The position numbers were made by a program, and so were the translations under genes. Under the pieces are notes generated by a model. The model was not told the DNA's origin, ran no database searches, and worked only from the letters and a program-made list of their open reading frames with translations. Shown in pieces: positions 1-7,519 of a stretch of 64,000 nt of DNA. Position 1 is the stretch's first letter. Each line of letters starts with the position of its first letter. This DNA comes from Azospirillum brasilense (GTDB lineage Bacteria > Pseudomonadota > Alphaproteobacteria > Azospirillales > Azospirillaceae): assembly GCF_007827815.1 (NCBI RefSeq), contig NZ_VITH01000012.1, positions 1 through 64,000 of the forward strand. Direction: 5' to 3'.

Positions 1-160
1 CCCGCAGGCGGATTCGCAACGGCGCGTCGTCCATACGCCGGGAGCGGTAGCGGACCGATGAGCGGTCCACGCCGAGAATGGCGCACGCCCGCCGCGGGCT
101 GATCCCATGCACCGCCTGCGCATGGGCCACAGCCGCTCGTCGAGCCGCGGGCGTCACCAT
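1..160 (-). CDS. IS3-family transposase OrfB, N-terminal part only
   Basis: This frame opens at an ATG that overlaps the last codons of orfA in the -1 phase and runs open to the window edge (53 codons seen). The product starts MVTPAARRAAVAHAQAVHG and contains ISPRRACAILGVDRSSVRYR, the helical region that precedes the DDE integrase domain in IS3-family OrfB proteins. The catalytic domain is outside the window. In this family OrfB is normally made as an OrfAB fusion by -1 frameshifting, and the A-AAA-AAA heptamer needed for that is present at the junction. Confidence 0.75.
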   Translation of the reverse strand, partial: MVTPAARRAAVAHAQAVHGISPRRACAILGVDRSSVRYRSRRMDDAPLRIRLR

Positions 161-420
161 TTTTTTGCGGCCAGATCCTTGAGCACCGCGTTGTCGAGCA
201 TCGCTTCGGCGAGCAGACGCTTCAGGCGGACGTTCTCGTCCTCCTGCGTTTTCAGCCGCTTGGCTTCCGACACCTCCAACCCGCCGTACTTCGCTTTCCA
301 CCGGAAGAACGTCGCCTCGCTGACGCCGTGCTAGCGACAGACCTCCGCCGTCGGCCTGCCGGCCTCCTGCTCGCGCAGGATCCCGATGATCTGTTCCTCG
401 CTGAACCGGCTCTTCTGCAT
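154..420 (-). pseudogene. IS3-family transposase OrfA with internal stop codon
   Basis: An 88-codon frame (MQKSRFSEEQIIG... to ...LAAKKW) reads as a helix-turn-helix OrfA except that codon 30 is TAG (331-333), in the segment EVCR-stop-HGVSEATFF. Relatives usually have CRKHG here, so a single Lys AAG to TAG change would explain it. The gene ends in GCA-AAA-AAA-TGG-TGA: seven A residues form the -1 slippery heptamer, and slippage puts the ribosome on ATG of orfB. The N-terminal helix-turn-helix is split by the stop, so the transposase should not be made from this copy. Confidence 0.8.
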
Positions 421-483
421 GTCCGTCTCCTTGCTCGACGGACTCTAACTCAGCGTGGAGGAGTTTCTGGGGAGCAGGTCACC

Positions 484-551
484 GGGTCAGTCTTATTGTG
501 GTTTCAGGGTCAATTCGTGTGTGGTTCAGGGTCAGTCTATCTGTGGTCCGA
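484..551. repeat. Three imperfect 22-23 bp tandem repeats beside the IS end
   Basis: Three consecutive units at 484-506, 507-528 and 529-551 each begin GGGTCA and end with TGTGGTT(T)CA or a close variant. Units 1 and 3 are near identical (GGGTCAGTCTTATTGTGG and GGGTCAGTCTATCTGTGG). The array starts three bases after the IS3 end and stops four bases before the mutL stop codon. Closely spaced repeats of this kind are seen at the termini of some IS21-family elements, so this may be the stub of another element; that identity is inference. Confidence 0.6.
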
Positions 552-555
552 CAAT

Positions 556-2451
556 TCACCGGCGGCCGAACAGCCGTTCGATGTCAGACAGCTTCAGCTC
601 CACATAGGTTGGGCGTCCGTGGTTGCACTGACCGCTGTGGGGGGTGGCCTCCATCTGGCGGAGCAGGGCGTTCATCTCCTCCACGCTCAGGCTCCGCCCG
701 GCGCGGACGGAGCCGTGGCAGGCCATGGTGCCGCACACATGCTCCAGCCGCTCCTTCAGCGACAGCGCGTCGCCCAGCTCCGCCAGCTCCTCGGCAAGGT
801 CGCGGACGAGGCTCTTGACGTCGCTCTGTCCCAGCAGCGCCGGCACCTCGCGCACCAGAACGCAGCCGGGGCCGAAGCCCTCCACCGCCAGACCCAGCTC
901 CGCCAGCTCGGCGGCGCGGCCCAACAGGCGGTTGGCCGACGGCTCGTCCAGTTCCACCAGCTCCGGGATCAGCAGGGCCTGCCGCTTCACGCCGCCCTCC
1001 AGAAGCGCGGTCTTCATCCGTTCATAGACCAGCCGCTCATGGGCGGCGTGCTGGTCGACGATGACGATGCCCTCGGTGGTCTGGGCGACGATGTAGGTGT
1101 TGTGGACCTGGGCGCGGGCCGCCCCCAGCGGGTGGCTGTCCAGCGGCGGAGCGGCGGCGGCCTGCGCCGCGTAATCCGGCGGGCGGGCGGCGGGCGCGGC
1201 CTGCCAGCCGGCGAGGCGGCCCTGCAAGGGCGGAAGCGGCGCCTGATGGGGCGCCTGGAAGGCGGTCGCCCGGTCGGCCAGCCCGCGCGGCACGACGGAG
1301 CCGTAGCTGCCGCCCCAGGACTGCGCCGGCTGCGGTCCCGGGCTGCGGTAGGGCAGGGGGGAGGGCGACAGGATGGTTCCGTCCGCGTCCACCCCGCTCT
1401 CCGGGCGCAGCGCGCCCAGCGTCGCCAGCCCCACGGTGGTCGAGGCGCGGTGCCCGGCCTCGGCCAGCGCGTGCTTCAGGGCGCCGACGATCAGCCCGCG
1501 CACCAGGCCCTGGTCACGGAAGCGCACCTCCGCCTTGGCGGGGTGGACGTTCACGTCCACCTCCTGCGGGTCGAGGTCGAGGAACAGCGCCAGCATGGGG
1601 TGGCGGTCGCGCGGCAGGAAATCGGCGTAGGCCGCCCGCACCGCGCCGACCATCAGCTTGTCCCGCACCGGACGGCCGTTGACGAACAGGTGCTGGTGGC
1701 GGGCGGTGGGGCGGTGCAGGGTGGGCAGGCCGATCCAGCCGGCGAGCGTCACTCCCTCGCGCGCCGCCTGCACCGGCACGGCGTTGTCCTGGAAATCGCG
1801 GCCCATCAGGGCGCCCAGCCGGGTCAGCCGGGCGTCGAGCAGGTCGCCCTGCGCCGCCGACAGGCGCAGCGGGGAGCGGTTGTCGCCATCCAGCGTGAAG
1901 GCCACGCCGGGATGGGCCATGGCCAGCCGTTCGATGCAGTCGCCGATGTGGTCAAACTCGGTCCGGGAGGCCTTCAGGAACTTCAGGCGGGCGGGCACGG
2001 CGGCGAACAGGTCGCGCACCTCCACGCGGGTGCCCTGGGCCAGCGCGGCGGGCTGCGGAGTCCCCTTCAGGCCGGCGTCCACGGTCAGCGCCCAGGCGCT
2101 GTCGGCGCCGCGCGGGCGGCTGGTCAGGGTCAAGCGGCTGACCGCCCCGATGGAGGGCAGTGCTTCCCCCCGGAAGCCCAGTGAGCGGATGTCCAGCAGG
2201 TCGTCGGACGGCAGCTTGGAGGTGGCGTGCCGCTCGACGGCAAGGGCCAGCTCGTCCGGCGCCATGCCGCAGCCGTCGTCGGTGATGGTGATGAGCGATT
2301 TGCCGCCGTCGCGCACCACCACGTCGATGCGGGTGGCCCCGGCGTCGATGGCGTTCTCCACCAGTTCCTTGACGGCGGCGGCGGGCCGCTCGATCACCTC
2401 GCCGGCGGCGATTCGGTTGACGAGCGTGTCGGGCAGCATACGGATCGGCAT
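556..2451 (-). CDS. mutL: DNA mismatch repair protein MutL
   Basis: MutL is the ATP-driven matchmaker that couples MutS mismatch recognition to strand incision. The 631-residue product has the GHKL ATPase motifs: E29 to N33 (ELVEN), DDGCGM at 58-63 and GFRGEALPSIG at about 90-100. The C-terminal domain carries DQHA at 466-469 within DQHAAHERLVYE, which fits the DQHA-x2-E-x4-E metal site of nicking MutL proteins, and NHGRPT near the end. A MutH-independent, self-nicking repair pathway is therefore likely. The start at MPIRMLPDTL was chosen because family members begin there; 13 extra upstream codons are open but not conserved. The stop lies four bases from the tandem repeats next to the IS remnant, so insertion came very close to this gene. 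Confidence 0.96.
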   Translation of the reverse strand: MPIRMLPDTLVNRIAAGEVIERPAAAVKELVENAIDAGATRIDVVVRDGGKSLITITDDGCGMAPDELALAVERHATSKLPSDDLLDIRSLGFRGEALPSIGAVSRLTLTSRPRGADSAWALTVDAGLKGTPQPAALAQGTRVEVRDLFAAVPARLKFLKASRTEFDHIGDCIERLAMAHPGVAFTLDGDNRSPLRLSAAQGDLLDARLTRLGALMGRDFQDNAVPVQAAREGVTLAGWIGLPTLHRPTARHQHLFVNGRPVRDKLMVGAVRAAYADFLPRDRHPMLALFLDLDPQEVDVNVHPAKAEVRFRDQGLVRGLIVGALKHALAEAGHRASTTVGLATLGALRPESGVDADGTILSPSPLPYRSPGPQPAQSWGGSYGSVVPRGLADRATAFQAPHQAPLPPLQGRLAGWQAAPAARPPDYAAQAAAAPPLDSHPLGAARAQVHNTYIVAQTTEGIVIVDQHAAHERLVYERMKTALLEGGVKRQALLIPELVELDEPSANRLLGRAAELAELGLAVEGFGPGCVLVREVPALLGQSDVKSLVRDLAEELAELGDALSLKERLEHVCGTMACHGSVRAGRSLSVEEMNALLRQMEATPHSGQCNHGRPTYVELKLSDIERLFGRR

Positions 2452-2527
2452 GCGCCAAATATAGTAGGGCCACGCATGGAATGCCACCATGAGCGGGGGC
2501 TTGTGCGGGGAGGGACGGTGGCGGCCC

Positions 2528-3370
2528 TCAGGCCCCGGCGAACAGCCCCTTCAGCCCTTTCAGCAGGCCGGTGGCCATGCCGGTGGCGACGTCGTCCATG
2601 CCGACCGAACGGACCGAGGCGAGGACGCGGGCATTCGGACCCTGGGCCCCGTCGGTGACCGCCCACAGGCTGGCGCCCTGGCCGGGCCGGGTGTCGGTGA
2701 GGCGTCCCAGCGCTCCCCCCTTGATGGCGCCGAGCAGCGGGCCGCTGCGGTCGTCCCCGTCCTTCAGCGGGATCATGCGCACCGGGGTGTCCTTCCTGCC
2801 GGACAAGGCGTCGAGGCCGAGCCGGTCGAAGGCGACCTGCATTTCCTTGCCGCTGTTGGGCATGCCGATGCCGATCACGCCGGCTTCCTCCTTGGCGCTT
2901 TCCTCGAATGGGTCTTTCACCCCGGCGGCGCGCAGCGCGTCCGGCATCTCGGGTCTGCTGAGGCCGTTCTTCGCCGCCAGCCTGTCCAGCAGGCCATGCG
3001 CGGCGCCGCCCAGGACGATCGGCTGGTCCTCGGGCAGGTTGAGCGTCTGGCGCAGCATGCCCATCGCCTCCCGCATGTAGTCGGCCTGCTTGAGGTCATA
3101 GTCGCGGCGGGCGAGCATGGTCTCCATGCGCGCCGCCACCGGGTCCTTGGCCGCCGAGTCGTCGGCCTTCGGGACGGTGAAGGCGATGACTCCGGTCGTC
3201 ATGGCCCGGAGCGCGTCGGGCGACAGGCTGACCGTGTCCACCGTGCCGTTGCGGCCGGTCGTTGGGGCGGCGGTTCCCGAAGCGGGGGCGTCGGGGCCCT
3301 TGGCCGGGGCCGGCTTGGCGGCCATGCCGAAGCTGGCGGGCGTTCCGCCGGTGACGTCGGTGACGGACAT
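2528..3370 (-). CDS. Hypothetical protein upstream of mutL
   Basis: I do not recognise a domain. The 280-residue product has a low-complexity, Ala/Pro/Gly-rich first 60 residues without a signal peptide. A more structured middle follows (DYDLKQADYMREAMGMLRQ; RLAAKNGLSRPEMPDALRAAG), and the tail is glycine-rich (GMATGLLKGLKGLF). The start MSVTDV was preferred because GGGGGAAAG precedes it at normal spacing; an ATG 15 codons further upstream (MQFEAP) lacks a clear ribosome binding site. It lies 76 bases upstream of mutL on the same strand and could be co-transcribed with it. Codon use and GC content match the neighbours. Confidence 0.6.
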   Translation of the reverse strand: MSVTDVTGGTPASFGMAAKPAPAKGPDAPASGTAAPTTGRNGTVDTVSLSPDALRAMTTGVIAFTVPKADDSAAKDPVAARMETMLARRDYDLKQADYMREAMGMLRQTLNLPEDQPIVLGGAAHGLLDRLAAKNGLSRPEMPDALRAAGVKDPFEESAKEEAGVIGIGMPNSGKEMQVAFDRLGLDALSGRKDTPVRMIPLKDGDDRSGPLLGAIKGGALGRLTDTRPGQGASLWAVTDGAQGPNARVLASVRSVGMDDVATGMATGLLKGLKGLFAGA

Positions 3371-3695
3371 GCGCGCTTTCCCCCGCTTTTCGATGGAAGG
3401 GGCTTCGAACTGCATCCCCAGGTGGTTGTCGATAATGCCGTGTGCGGTCGAGGTTGTCCATGCGGCGGAACGGTCCGGCCGGGCTGCGGGCGCCCGGCCC
3501 GCTTCGTTCCCTCGGGCAATGAGTCGAGGGACGGCGCGTCGCCGTGTTCAGTGAAAAAATAAAGACGGAAATTTCGCTGTCATCTCCAGGAGAGTTTCAT
3601 AAACATGCCAATGCATGTGGATGAATGAGACGTTTGAATATTGTTTCTTGCTGAGTAAATCTGCCGCTTCATCCAATTTATTTTGGGAGAAGTCC
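3371..3695. other. Gene-free region with an AT-rich segment
   Basis: This divergent region separates the hypothetical gene (reverse) from the aspartic peptidase (forward). Its right half, about 3550-3690, is clearly richer in A and T than the rest of the window (for example GAATATTGTTTCTTGCTG). That fits a promoter and untranslated leader for the peptidase gene, or recently acquired DNA. I see no convincing -35/-10 pair and no repeat or RNA gene. Confidence 0.4.
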
Positions 3696-4901
3696 ATGTC
3701 TGATACCTCCGTCACCTACGCCGCGCCGGTCGATGTTCCAGTGGCCCGGCAGCCCTTCGGCTTGGAGGGCTACAGCAACTCCCTCAACGTCACCATCGGC
3801 ACGCCGAGCGGTCTGCTGCATGAGGTGCAGGTGGACACCGGATCGACCGGCGTCGTCATTCCCGCAACGCTGCTGATGGTCGACGGCGACACGTCGAAGG
3901 GGCTGGTCGCGGGCGTGGTGTCGCTCGGGCCGGCGCAGATCACCTATCACCCGTCGGGGAACACCCTGGCCGGTTGCCTCTATCTGGTGCCCAGCCTGTC
4001 GATCGGCGCGTCGCAGGACGATGCGAAGCAGGTCGCCTCGGTCTGCGAGGCCGGGCCGCTGGTGGTCTTCGGCGCGCAGTATGCCGGCAACACCGCCACA
4101 CCCGATGTCCAGAACCCGGTCGATCCGGGCATGGGCATGATGGGCGTCGGCTTCGGCCGTCCGGCGTTGAGCTACACCGCGAACGCCGGCCAGTCCGATC
4201 AGGTCGTCTACACGCTGAGCAATCCGTTCCTGTCGGCGTCGGTGAACGGCCAGCCGCTCTACCCGTCCTATCTGCTGTCCTCGGCGGGGAGCGGGGCGAG
4301 CGGCTACATCACGCTGGGCGTGACGACCGCGGCGTTCACGGCCAGCCCCTTCAACGGCCAGACCGTCGCGCTGACCTCGGCCAAACCGCCGGTCACCGCC
4401 AACGTCACCAACGGCTGCAACTGCGCCCCGGCGTCGGGCACGCCCTGGCCGGCGGCGCCGACCCAGCCCTATTGGCTGACCGGCCCGGCGACCATCACCA
4501 TCAGCACGGTCAACGACGCGCGGCCGCTCAAGGCCACCCTGCTGCTCGACAGCGGGGTCACCGGGGCGATGATGAGCGTTCCACAGGCGAAGGCCTGGAC
4601 GGCCAATCTCGGCGGGGCGGAGATCACCGTCGCCGTGCCGAACGGGTCCAGCCCCGACGCGGAGCCGGTGATGACCTACAGCTTCGCCATGTCCAGCGCG
4701 GCCCCGGTCAAGGGCATCTTCGCCATCGACACCACGCTGTCCACCGCGGCGGCCCCGGCGTCGCTGGAGCCGGTCCTGCCGGACGCCGACATCGCCTTCG
4801 TCAACACGGGAATCAACCCGCTGCTGGCCTACAATTACTTCTTCGACGCGCAGCTGGGCCAAGTTGGCTTCGCCACCACAGCGGCGGTCACGCTGCCGTA
4901 A
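3696..4901 (+). CDS. Pepsin-like aspartic peptidase family protein
   Basis: The 401-residue product has two aspartic peptidase signatures in one chain: VDTGSTGVVIP with Asp47 and LLLDSGVTGAMMS with Asp285. This two-lobed layout belongs to pepsin-type (A1) enzymes, which are uncommon in bacteria. No signal peptide or membrane segment is visible, so it is either cytoplasmic or exported by a route that does not need one. The start MSDTSVTY was chosen because GGGAGAAG lies four bases upstream; a longer frame reaches back 27 codons into AT-rich leader. A Cys-containing stretch (NGCNCAPASGTPW) lies between the lobes. The gene stands alone, with a hairpin just downstream and two short candidate genes on the opposite strand. 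The substrate is unknown. Confidence 0.7.
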   Translation: MSDTSVTYAAPVDVPVARQPFGLEGYSNSLNVTIGTPSGLLHEVQVDTGSTGVVIPATLLMVDGDTSKGLVAGVVSLGPAQITYHPSGNTLAGCLYLVPSLSIGASQDDAKQVASVCEAGPLVVFGAQYAGNTATPDVQNPVDPGMGMMGVGFGRPALSYTANAGQSDQVVYTLSNPFLSASVNGQPLYPSYLLSSAGSGASGYITLGVTTAAFTASPFNGQTVALTSAKPPVTANVTNGCNCAPASGTPWPAAPTQPYWLTGPATITISTVNDARPLKATLLLDSGVTGAMMSVPQAKAWTANLGGAEITVAVPNGSSPDAEPVMTYSFAMSSAAPVKGIFAIDTTLSTAAAPASLEPVLPDADIAFVNTGINPLLAYNYFFDAQLGQVGFATTAAVTLP

Positions 4902-4927
4902 GCGGCAGCCGGTTCTGTCCGTGGAGC

Positions 4928-4982
4928 GCCCCGCCATCCCGTCTCGCCGTTGCGGGCCGGGACGGGCGGGGCGGTTCCAGGC
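4928..4982 (+). terminator. Long GC hairpin after the aspartic peptidase gene
   Basis: GCCCCG and CCCGTC on the left pair with GACGGG and CGGGGC on the right, with a short bulge and a loop of 27 bases. It starts 26 bases after the peptidase stop codon. There is no T-run after it, so its role as an intrinsic terminator is uncertain. Confidence 0.3.
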
Positions 4983-4991
4983 ACGGGGCGG

Positions 4992-5111
4992 TCACGCCGG
5001 GCCGGTCTTGTCGGCGGGGTGGCCGTCCTCCGGCGTTTCCGGTTCGCTGGGGGTGGCGGGGCAGCTGGCGCGGGACGGGCCGGTGACGACGTCGAAATCG
5101 AAATCAGACAT
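4992..5111 (-). CDS. Small acidic peptide (39 aa), unknown
   Basis: The frame encodes MSDFDFDVVTGPSRASCPAT followed by a Pro/Glu-rich tail ending DKTGPA. GGAGGT lies six bases before the ATG, a near-perfect ribosome binding site and the main reason to believe it. The peptide is acidic, has one cysteine (Cys17), no membrane segment and no family I know. It is convergent with the aspartic peptidase gene 90 bases away and downstream of a terminator-like hairpin at 5189-5214. The leader-like start and short Cys/Pro core would fit a modified-peptide precursor, but no modifying enzyme lies nearby, so that remains a guess. Confidence 0.45.
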   Translation of the reverse strand: MSDFDFDVVTGPSRASCPATPSEPETPEDGHPADKTGPA

Positions 5112-5188
5112 GTTGGGACCTCCGGTTTGTCAGGGAGGCCGCCGTGACCGTCAGGGGGATTTTGCGTGCACCGCGTGCTGAAAACACA

Positions 5189-5214
5189 AAAGCCGCCTCG
5201 GGTCGGGCGGCTTT
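5189..5214 (-). terminator. Intrinsic terminator, reverse strand
   Basis: AAAGCCGCC pairs with GGCGGCTTT around an eight-base loop. On the reverse strand it is followed by TTTTGTGTTTTC, so it should stop transcription coming from pgi or from the short ORF at 5239-5313. Confidence 0.6.
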
Positions 5215-5238
5215 GGGTGCATCGTGGGTGTGCGATAC

Positions 5239-5313
5239 CTATGCCGCCGGAATGTACCAGCGGTACCAAAATCGCCCCAGGAGGGCGGGAGAGGTGAGGC
5301 GCACGGGGTTCAT
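5239..5313 (-). CDS. Possible 24-aa aromatic peptide ORF
   Basis: The frame reads MNPVRLTSPALLGRFWYRWY plus IPAA and stops 25 bases before the terminator at 5189-5214. The dense aromatic run FWYRWY followed by a terminator hairpin looks like an attenuation leader. However, no aromatic amino acid gene follows, the upstream purine tract (GGGTGCAGG) is a weak ribosome binding site, and chance cannot be excluded at this size. Confidence 0.25.
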   Translation of the reverse strand: MNPVRLTSPALLGRFWYRWYIPAA

Positions 5314-5400
5314 GGCCTGCACCCTACGCCGGATCGCCGTGCCGCACAAGAGCTTCCTGCGGCCGGCGCCCGGCGCCTCGGTCATGCCGACGTGCGGCGC

Positions 5401-7044
5401 TCAGCGGTGCTTGCGGTACCAGCCGATCAGCCCGTTGGTCGAACTGTCGTGCCCCAGCGCGGCGGTCGGGCCGGTCTGGAGTTCGGGCAGGATCTTGCCG
5501 GCCAACTGCTTGCCCAGCTCCACGCCCCACTGGTCGAAGCTGTTGATGCTCCACACGATGCCCTGGACGAACACCTTGTGCTCGTACAGCGCGATCAGGG
5601 CGCCCAGCGTGCGCGGGTCCAGCTTTTTGAACAGGATGCTGTTGGACGGCTTGTTGCCCTCGAACACGCGGTGAGGGACCAGCGGCTCCACGGCCTCGGC
5701 CGGCTTGCCGGACTTGGCCATCTCGGCGCGCACCTCGTCGGCGGTCTTGCCGCGCATCAGGGCTTCCGGCTGGGCGAAGAAGTTCGACAGCAGGATGCGG
5801 TGATGGTCGCCGATCGGGTTGTGGGTTTCCGCCGGGGCCAGGAAGTCGGCGGGGACCAGCTCCGTCCCCTGGTGGATCAGCTGGTAGAAGGCGTGCTGGC
5901 CGTTGGTGCCCGGCTCGCCGAAGACCACCGGGCCGGTGGCGTAATCCACCCGCGCGCCCTGGCGGTCCACCGTCTTGCCGTTGCTCTCCATGTCCAACTG
6001 CTGGAGATAGGCGGGGAAGCGGTGCATGTACTGGTCATAGGGCAGCACGGCGTGGGACTTGGCGCCCCAGAAATTGACGTACCAGACGCCGAGCATCGCC
6101 ATCAGCACCGGCATGTTGCGCTCCAGCGGCGCGGTGCGGAAATGCTCGTCCATGGCGTGGGCGCCGTCCAGCAACTCATAGAAGCGGTCCATGCCGATGC
6201 CGAGCGCGATGGACAGCCCGATCGCCGACCACAGCGAATAGCGCCCGCCGACCCAGTCCCAGAAGCCGAACATGTTGGCCGGGTCGATGCCGAACTTGCG
6301 CACCTCCGCCTCGTTGGTGGAGACGGCGACGAAATGCTTGGCGACATGGGCGGGGTCGCCGGCGCTCTCCAGGAACCAGCGCCGCGCGGTGTGGGCGTTG
6401 GTCAGCGTCTCCTGGGTGGTGAAGGTCTTGGACGCGATGACGAACAGCGTCGTCTCCGGGTCCAGCCATTCCAGCGTCTCGCTGATGTGGGTGCCGTCCA
6501 CGTTGGAGACGAAATGCACGCCGATCTGCGGGTGCAGGTAGGGGGTCAGCGCCTCCGTCACCATCACCGGGCCGAGGTCGGACCCGCCGATGCCGATGTT
6601 GACGATGTCGGTGATCGGGTGGCCGGTGTAGCCGGTCCAGGCGCCGTCGCGGACCTGCCGGACGAAGCGCTCCATGCGGTGCAGGACGGCGTTCACCTCC
6701 GGCATCACGTCCTGGCCGTCCACCATGACCGGGCGGTTGGAGCGGTTGCGCAGCGCGGTGTGCAGGACGGCGCGGTCCTCGGTGATGTTGATCCGCTCCC
6801 CGGCGAACATGCGGTCGCGCCAGCCCTCCACGTCCTGCTGGCGGGCGAGGTCGAGCAGAAGGGTGCGAGTCTCCTCGGTGATCCGATTCTTCGAATAATC
6901 GAACAGCAGGCCGCAGGCTTCCAGGGAGAAGCGGTTGAAGCGGTCGGCGTCGGCGGCGAACAGGTCGCGCATATGGAGGGTCGAAACGTCCTGGCGGTGA
7001 CGGGCCAGGGCTTCCCAGGCGGGCGAACGGGTGAGCGCTGACAT
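5401..7044 (-). CDS. pgi: Glucose-6-phosphate isomerase
   Basis: It interconverts glucose 6-phosphate and fructose 6-phosphate in the cytoplasm. The 547-residue length is normal for the bacterial enzyme. Both family signatures are present: DWVGGRYSLWSAIG at about 263-276 and GEPGTNGQHAFYQLIHQG at 376-393. The catalytic base is Glu353 in MESNGK and the ring-opening His is His384. The phosphate loop GIGGSDLGP is at 151-159. AAGGAGG precedes the ATG. It is a single gene, divergent from the small protein at 7220. Azospirillum-type organisms use mainly the Entner-Doudoroff route, so its role is probably gluconeogenic sugar phosphate supply. Confidence 0.97.
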   Translation of the reverse strand: MSALTRSPAWEALARHRQDVSTLHMRDLFAADADRFNRFSLEACGLLFDYSKNRITEETRTLLLDLARQQDVEGWRDRMFAGERINITEDRAVLHTALRNRSNRPVMVDGQDVMPEVNAVLHRMERFVRQVRDGAWTGYTGHPITDIVNIGIGGSDLGPVMVTEALTPYLHPQIGVHFVSNVDGTHISETLEWLDPETTLFVIASKTFTTQETLTNAHTARRWFLESAGDPAHVAKHFVAVSTNEAEVRKFGIDPANMFGFWDWVGGRYSLWSAIGLSIALGIGMDRFYELLDGAHAMDEHFRTAPLERNMPVLMAMLGVWYVNFWGAKSHAVLPYDQYMHRFPAYLQQLDMESNGKTVDRQGARVDYATGPVVFGEPGTNGQHAFYQLIHQGTELVPADFLAPAETHNPIGDHHRILLSNFFAQPEALMRGKTADEVRAEMAKSGKPAEAVEPLVPHRVFEGNKPSNSILFKKLDPRTLGALIALYEHKVFVQGIVWSINSFDQWGVELGKQLAGKILPELQTGPTAALGHDSSTNGLIGWYRKHR

Positions 7045-7219
7045 TGGGATTTTGCCTCCTTCTCGCGTGCGCGGAGCCTAGCACCGATCCGTGCGCGCCG
7101 GGTACGCGCCAAAGCGGCGCATCCAACGTGCACAAAGGTCTAGGTGAAGCGGACTATGCGGGGCGGTGGATGAAACCGGCAACCGCTGCCCTGTGTTCTT
7201 TTCGGGACAGGAGGTGACC

Positions 7220-7402
7220 ATGACCGATCCCAGCAAACCCGAACAGAATCCGCCGGTTCCGGTGGCCCCGGTTCCAGAGGATGAGGAACGCCGTGAGGAC
7301 GGGCGGCCCGATCAGGTGGGCATCATCCCCGGCAAGGTGCCGGGCCGCCCCATTGACCCCGGTGATCCGCGCTTTCCGGGGAGCCAGCCGGATCTGGCGT
7401 GA
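7220..7402 (+). CDS. Small proline-rich hypothetical protein (60 aa)
   Basis: The product starts MTDPSKPEQNPPVPVAPVPE and is rich in Pro, Asp, Glu and Arg, so it is probably disordered. AGGAGGTGACC immediately precedes the ATG, one of the best ribosome binding sites in the window, so translation is likely; 18 upstream open codons are excluded on this basis. No domain or membrane segment is visible. It is divergent from pgi and followed at once by a palindromic repeat. Confidence 0.6.
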   Translation: MTDPSKPEQNPPVPVAPVPEDEERREDGRPDQVGIIPGKVPGRPIDPGDPRFPGSQPDLA

Positions 7403-7420
7403 GGGGGGTGGTCGCGTTGG

Positions 7421-7500
7421 GCCCCCACCCAACCCTCCCCCGCTTCGCAGGGGAGGGCTTTTCTCCTCCCCCTGCCAAGCGGGGGGAGGTCGGGAGGGGG
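7421..7500. repeat. Palindromic GC-rich repeat, copy 1
   Basis: Two hairpins (CCTCCCCCGC/TTCG-type loop/GGGGAGGG and CTCCCCCTGCC/AAGC/GGGGGGAGG) are bracketed by outer arms CCCCCACCCAACCCTCCC and GGTCGGGAGGGGG. The same layout recurs at 8854, 11788, 42654 and 49040. It fills the gap between convergent genes and may act as a transcription stop or a nucleoid protein site. Confidence 0.75.
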
Positions 7501-7519
7501 CTCGTCGAAACACCGTTCC

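Larger units (their letters stand above)
1..481 (-). mobile_element. IS3-family insertion sequence, partial (IS407-like), cut by the window edge
   Basis: On the reverse strand the element begins at about 481 with TGACCTGCTCCCCAGAAAC, a typical IS3-family terminal TGA end. It carries orfA followed by the 5' part of orfB in the -1 frame. The orfA product resembles the HTH plus leucine-zipper OrfA of the IS407 branch (start MQKSRFSEEQIIGILREQE, later SEAKRLKTQEDENVRLK). The rest of orfB and the other terminal repeat lie outside the window, so the target duplication cannot be checked. An in-frame stop in orfA suggests this copy is no longer active. Confidence 0.85.
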
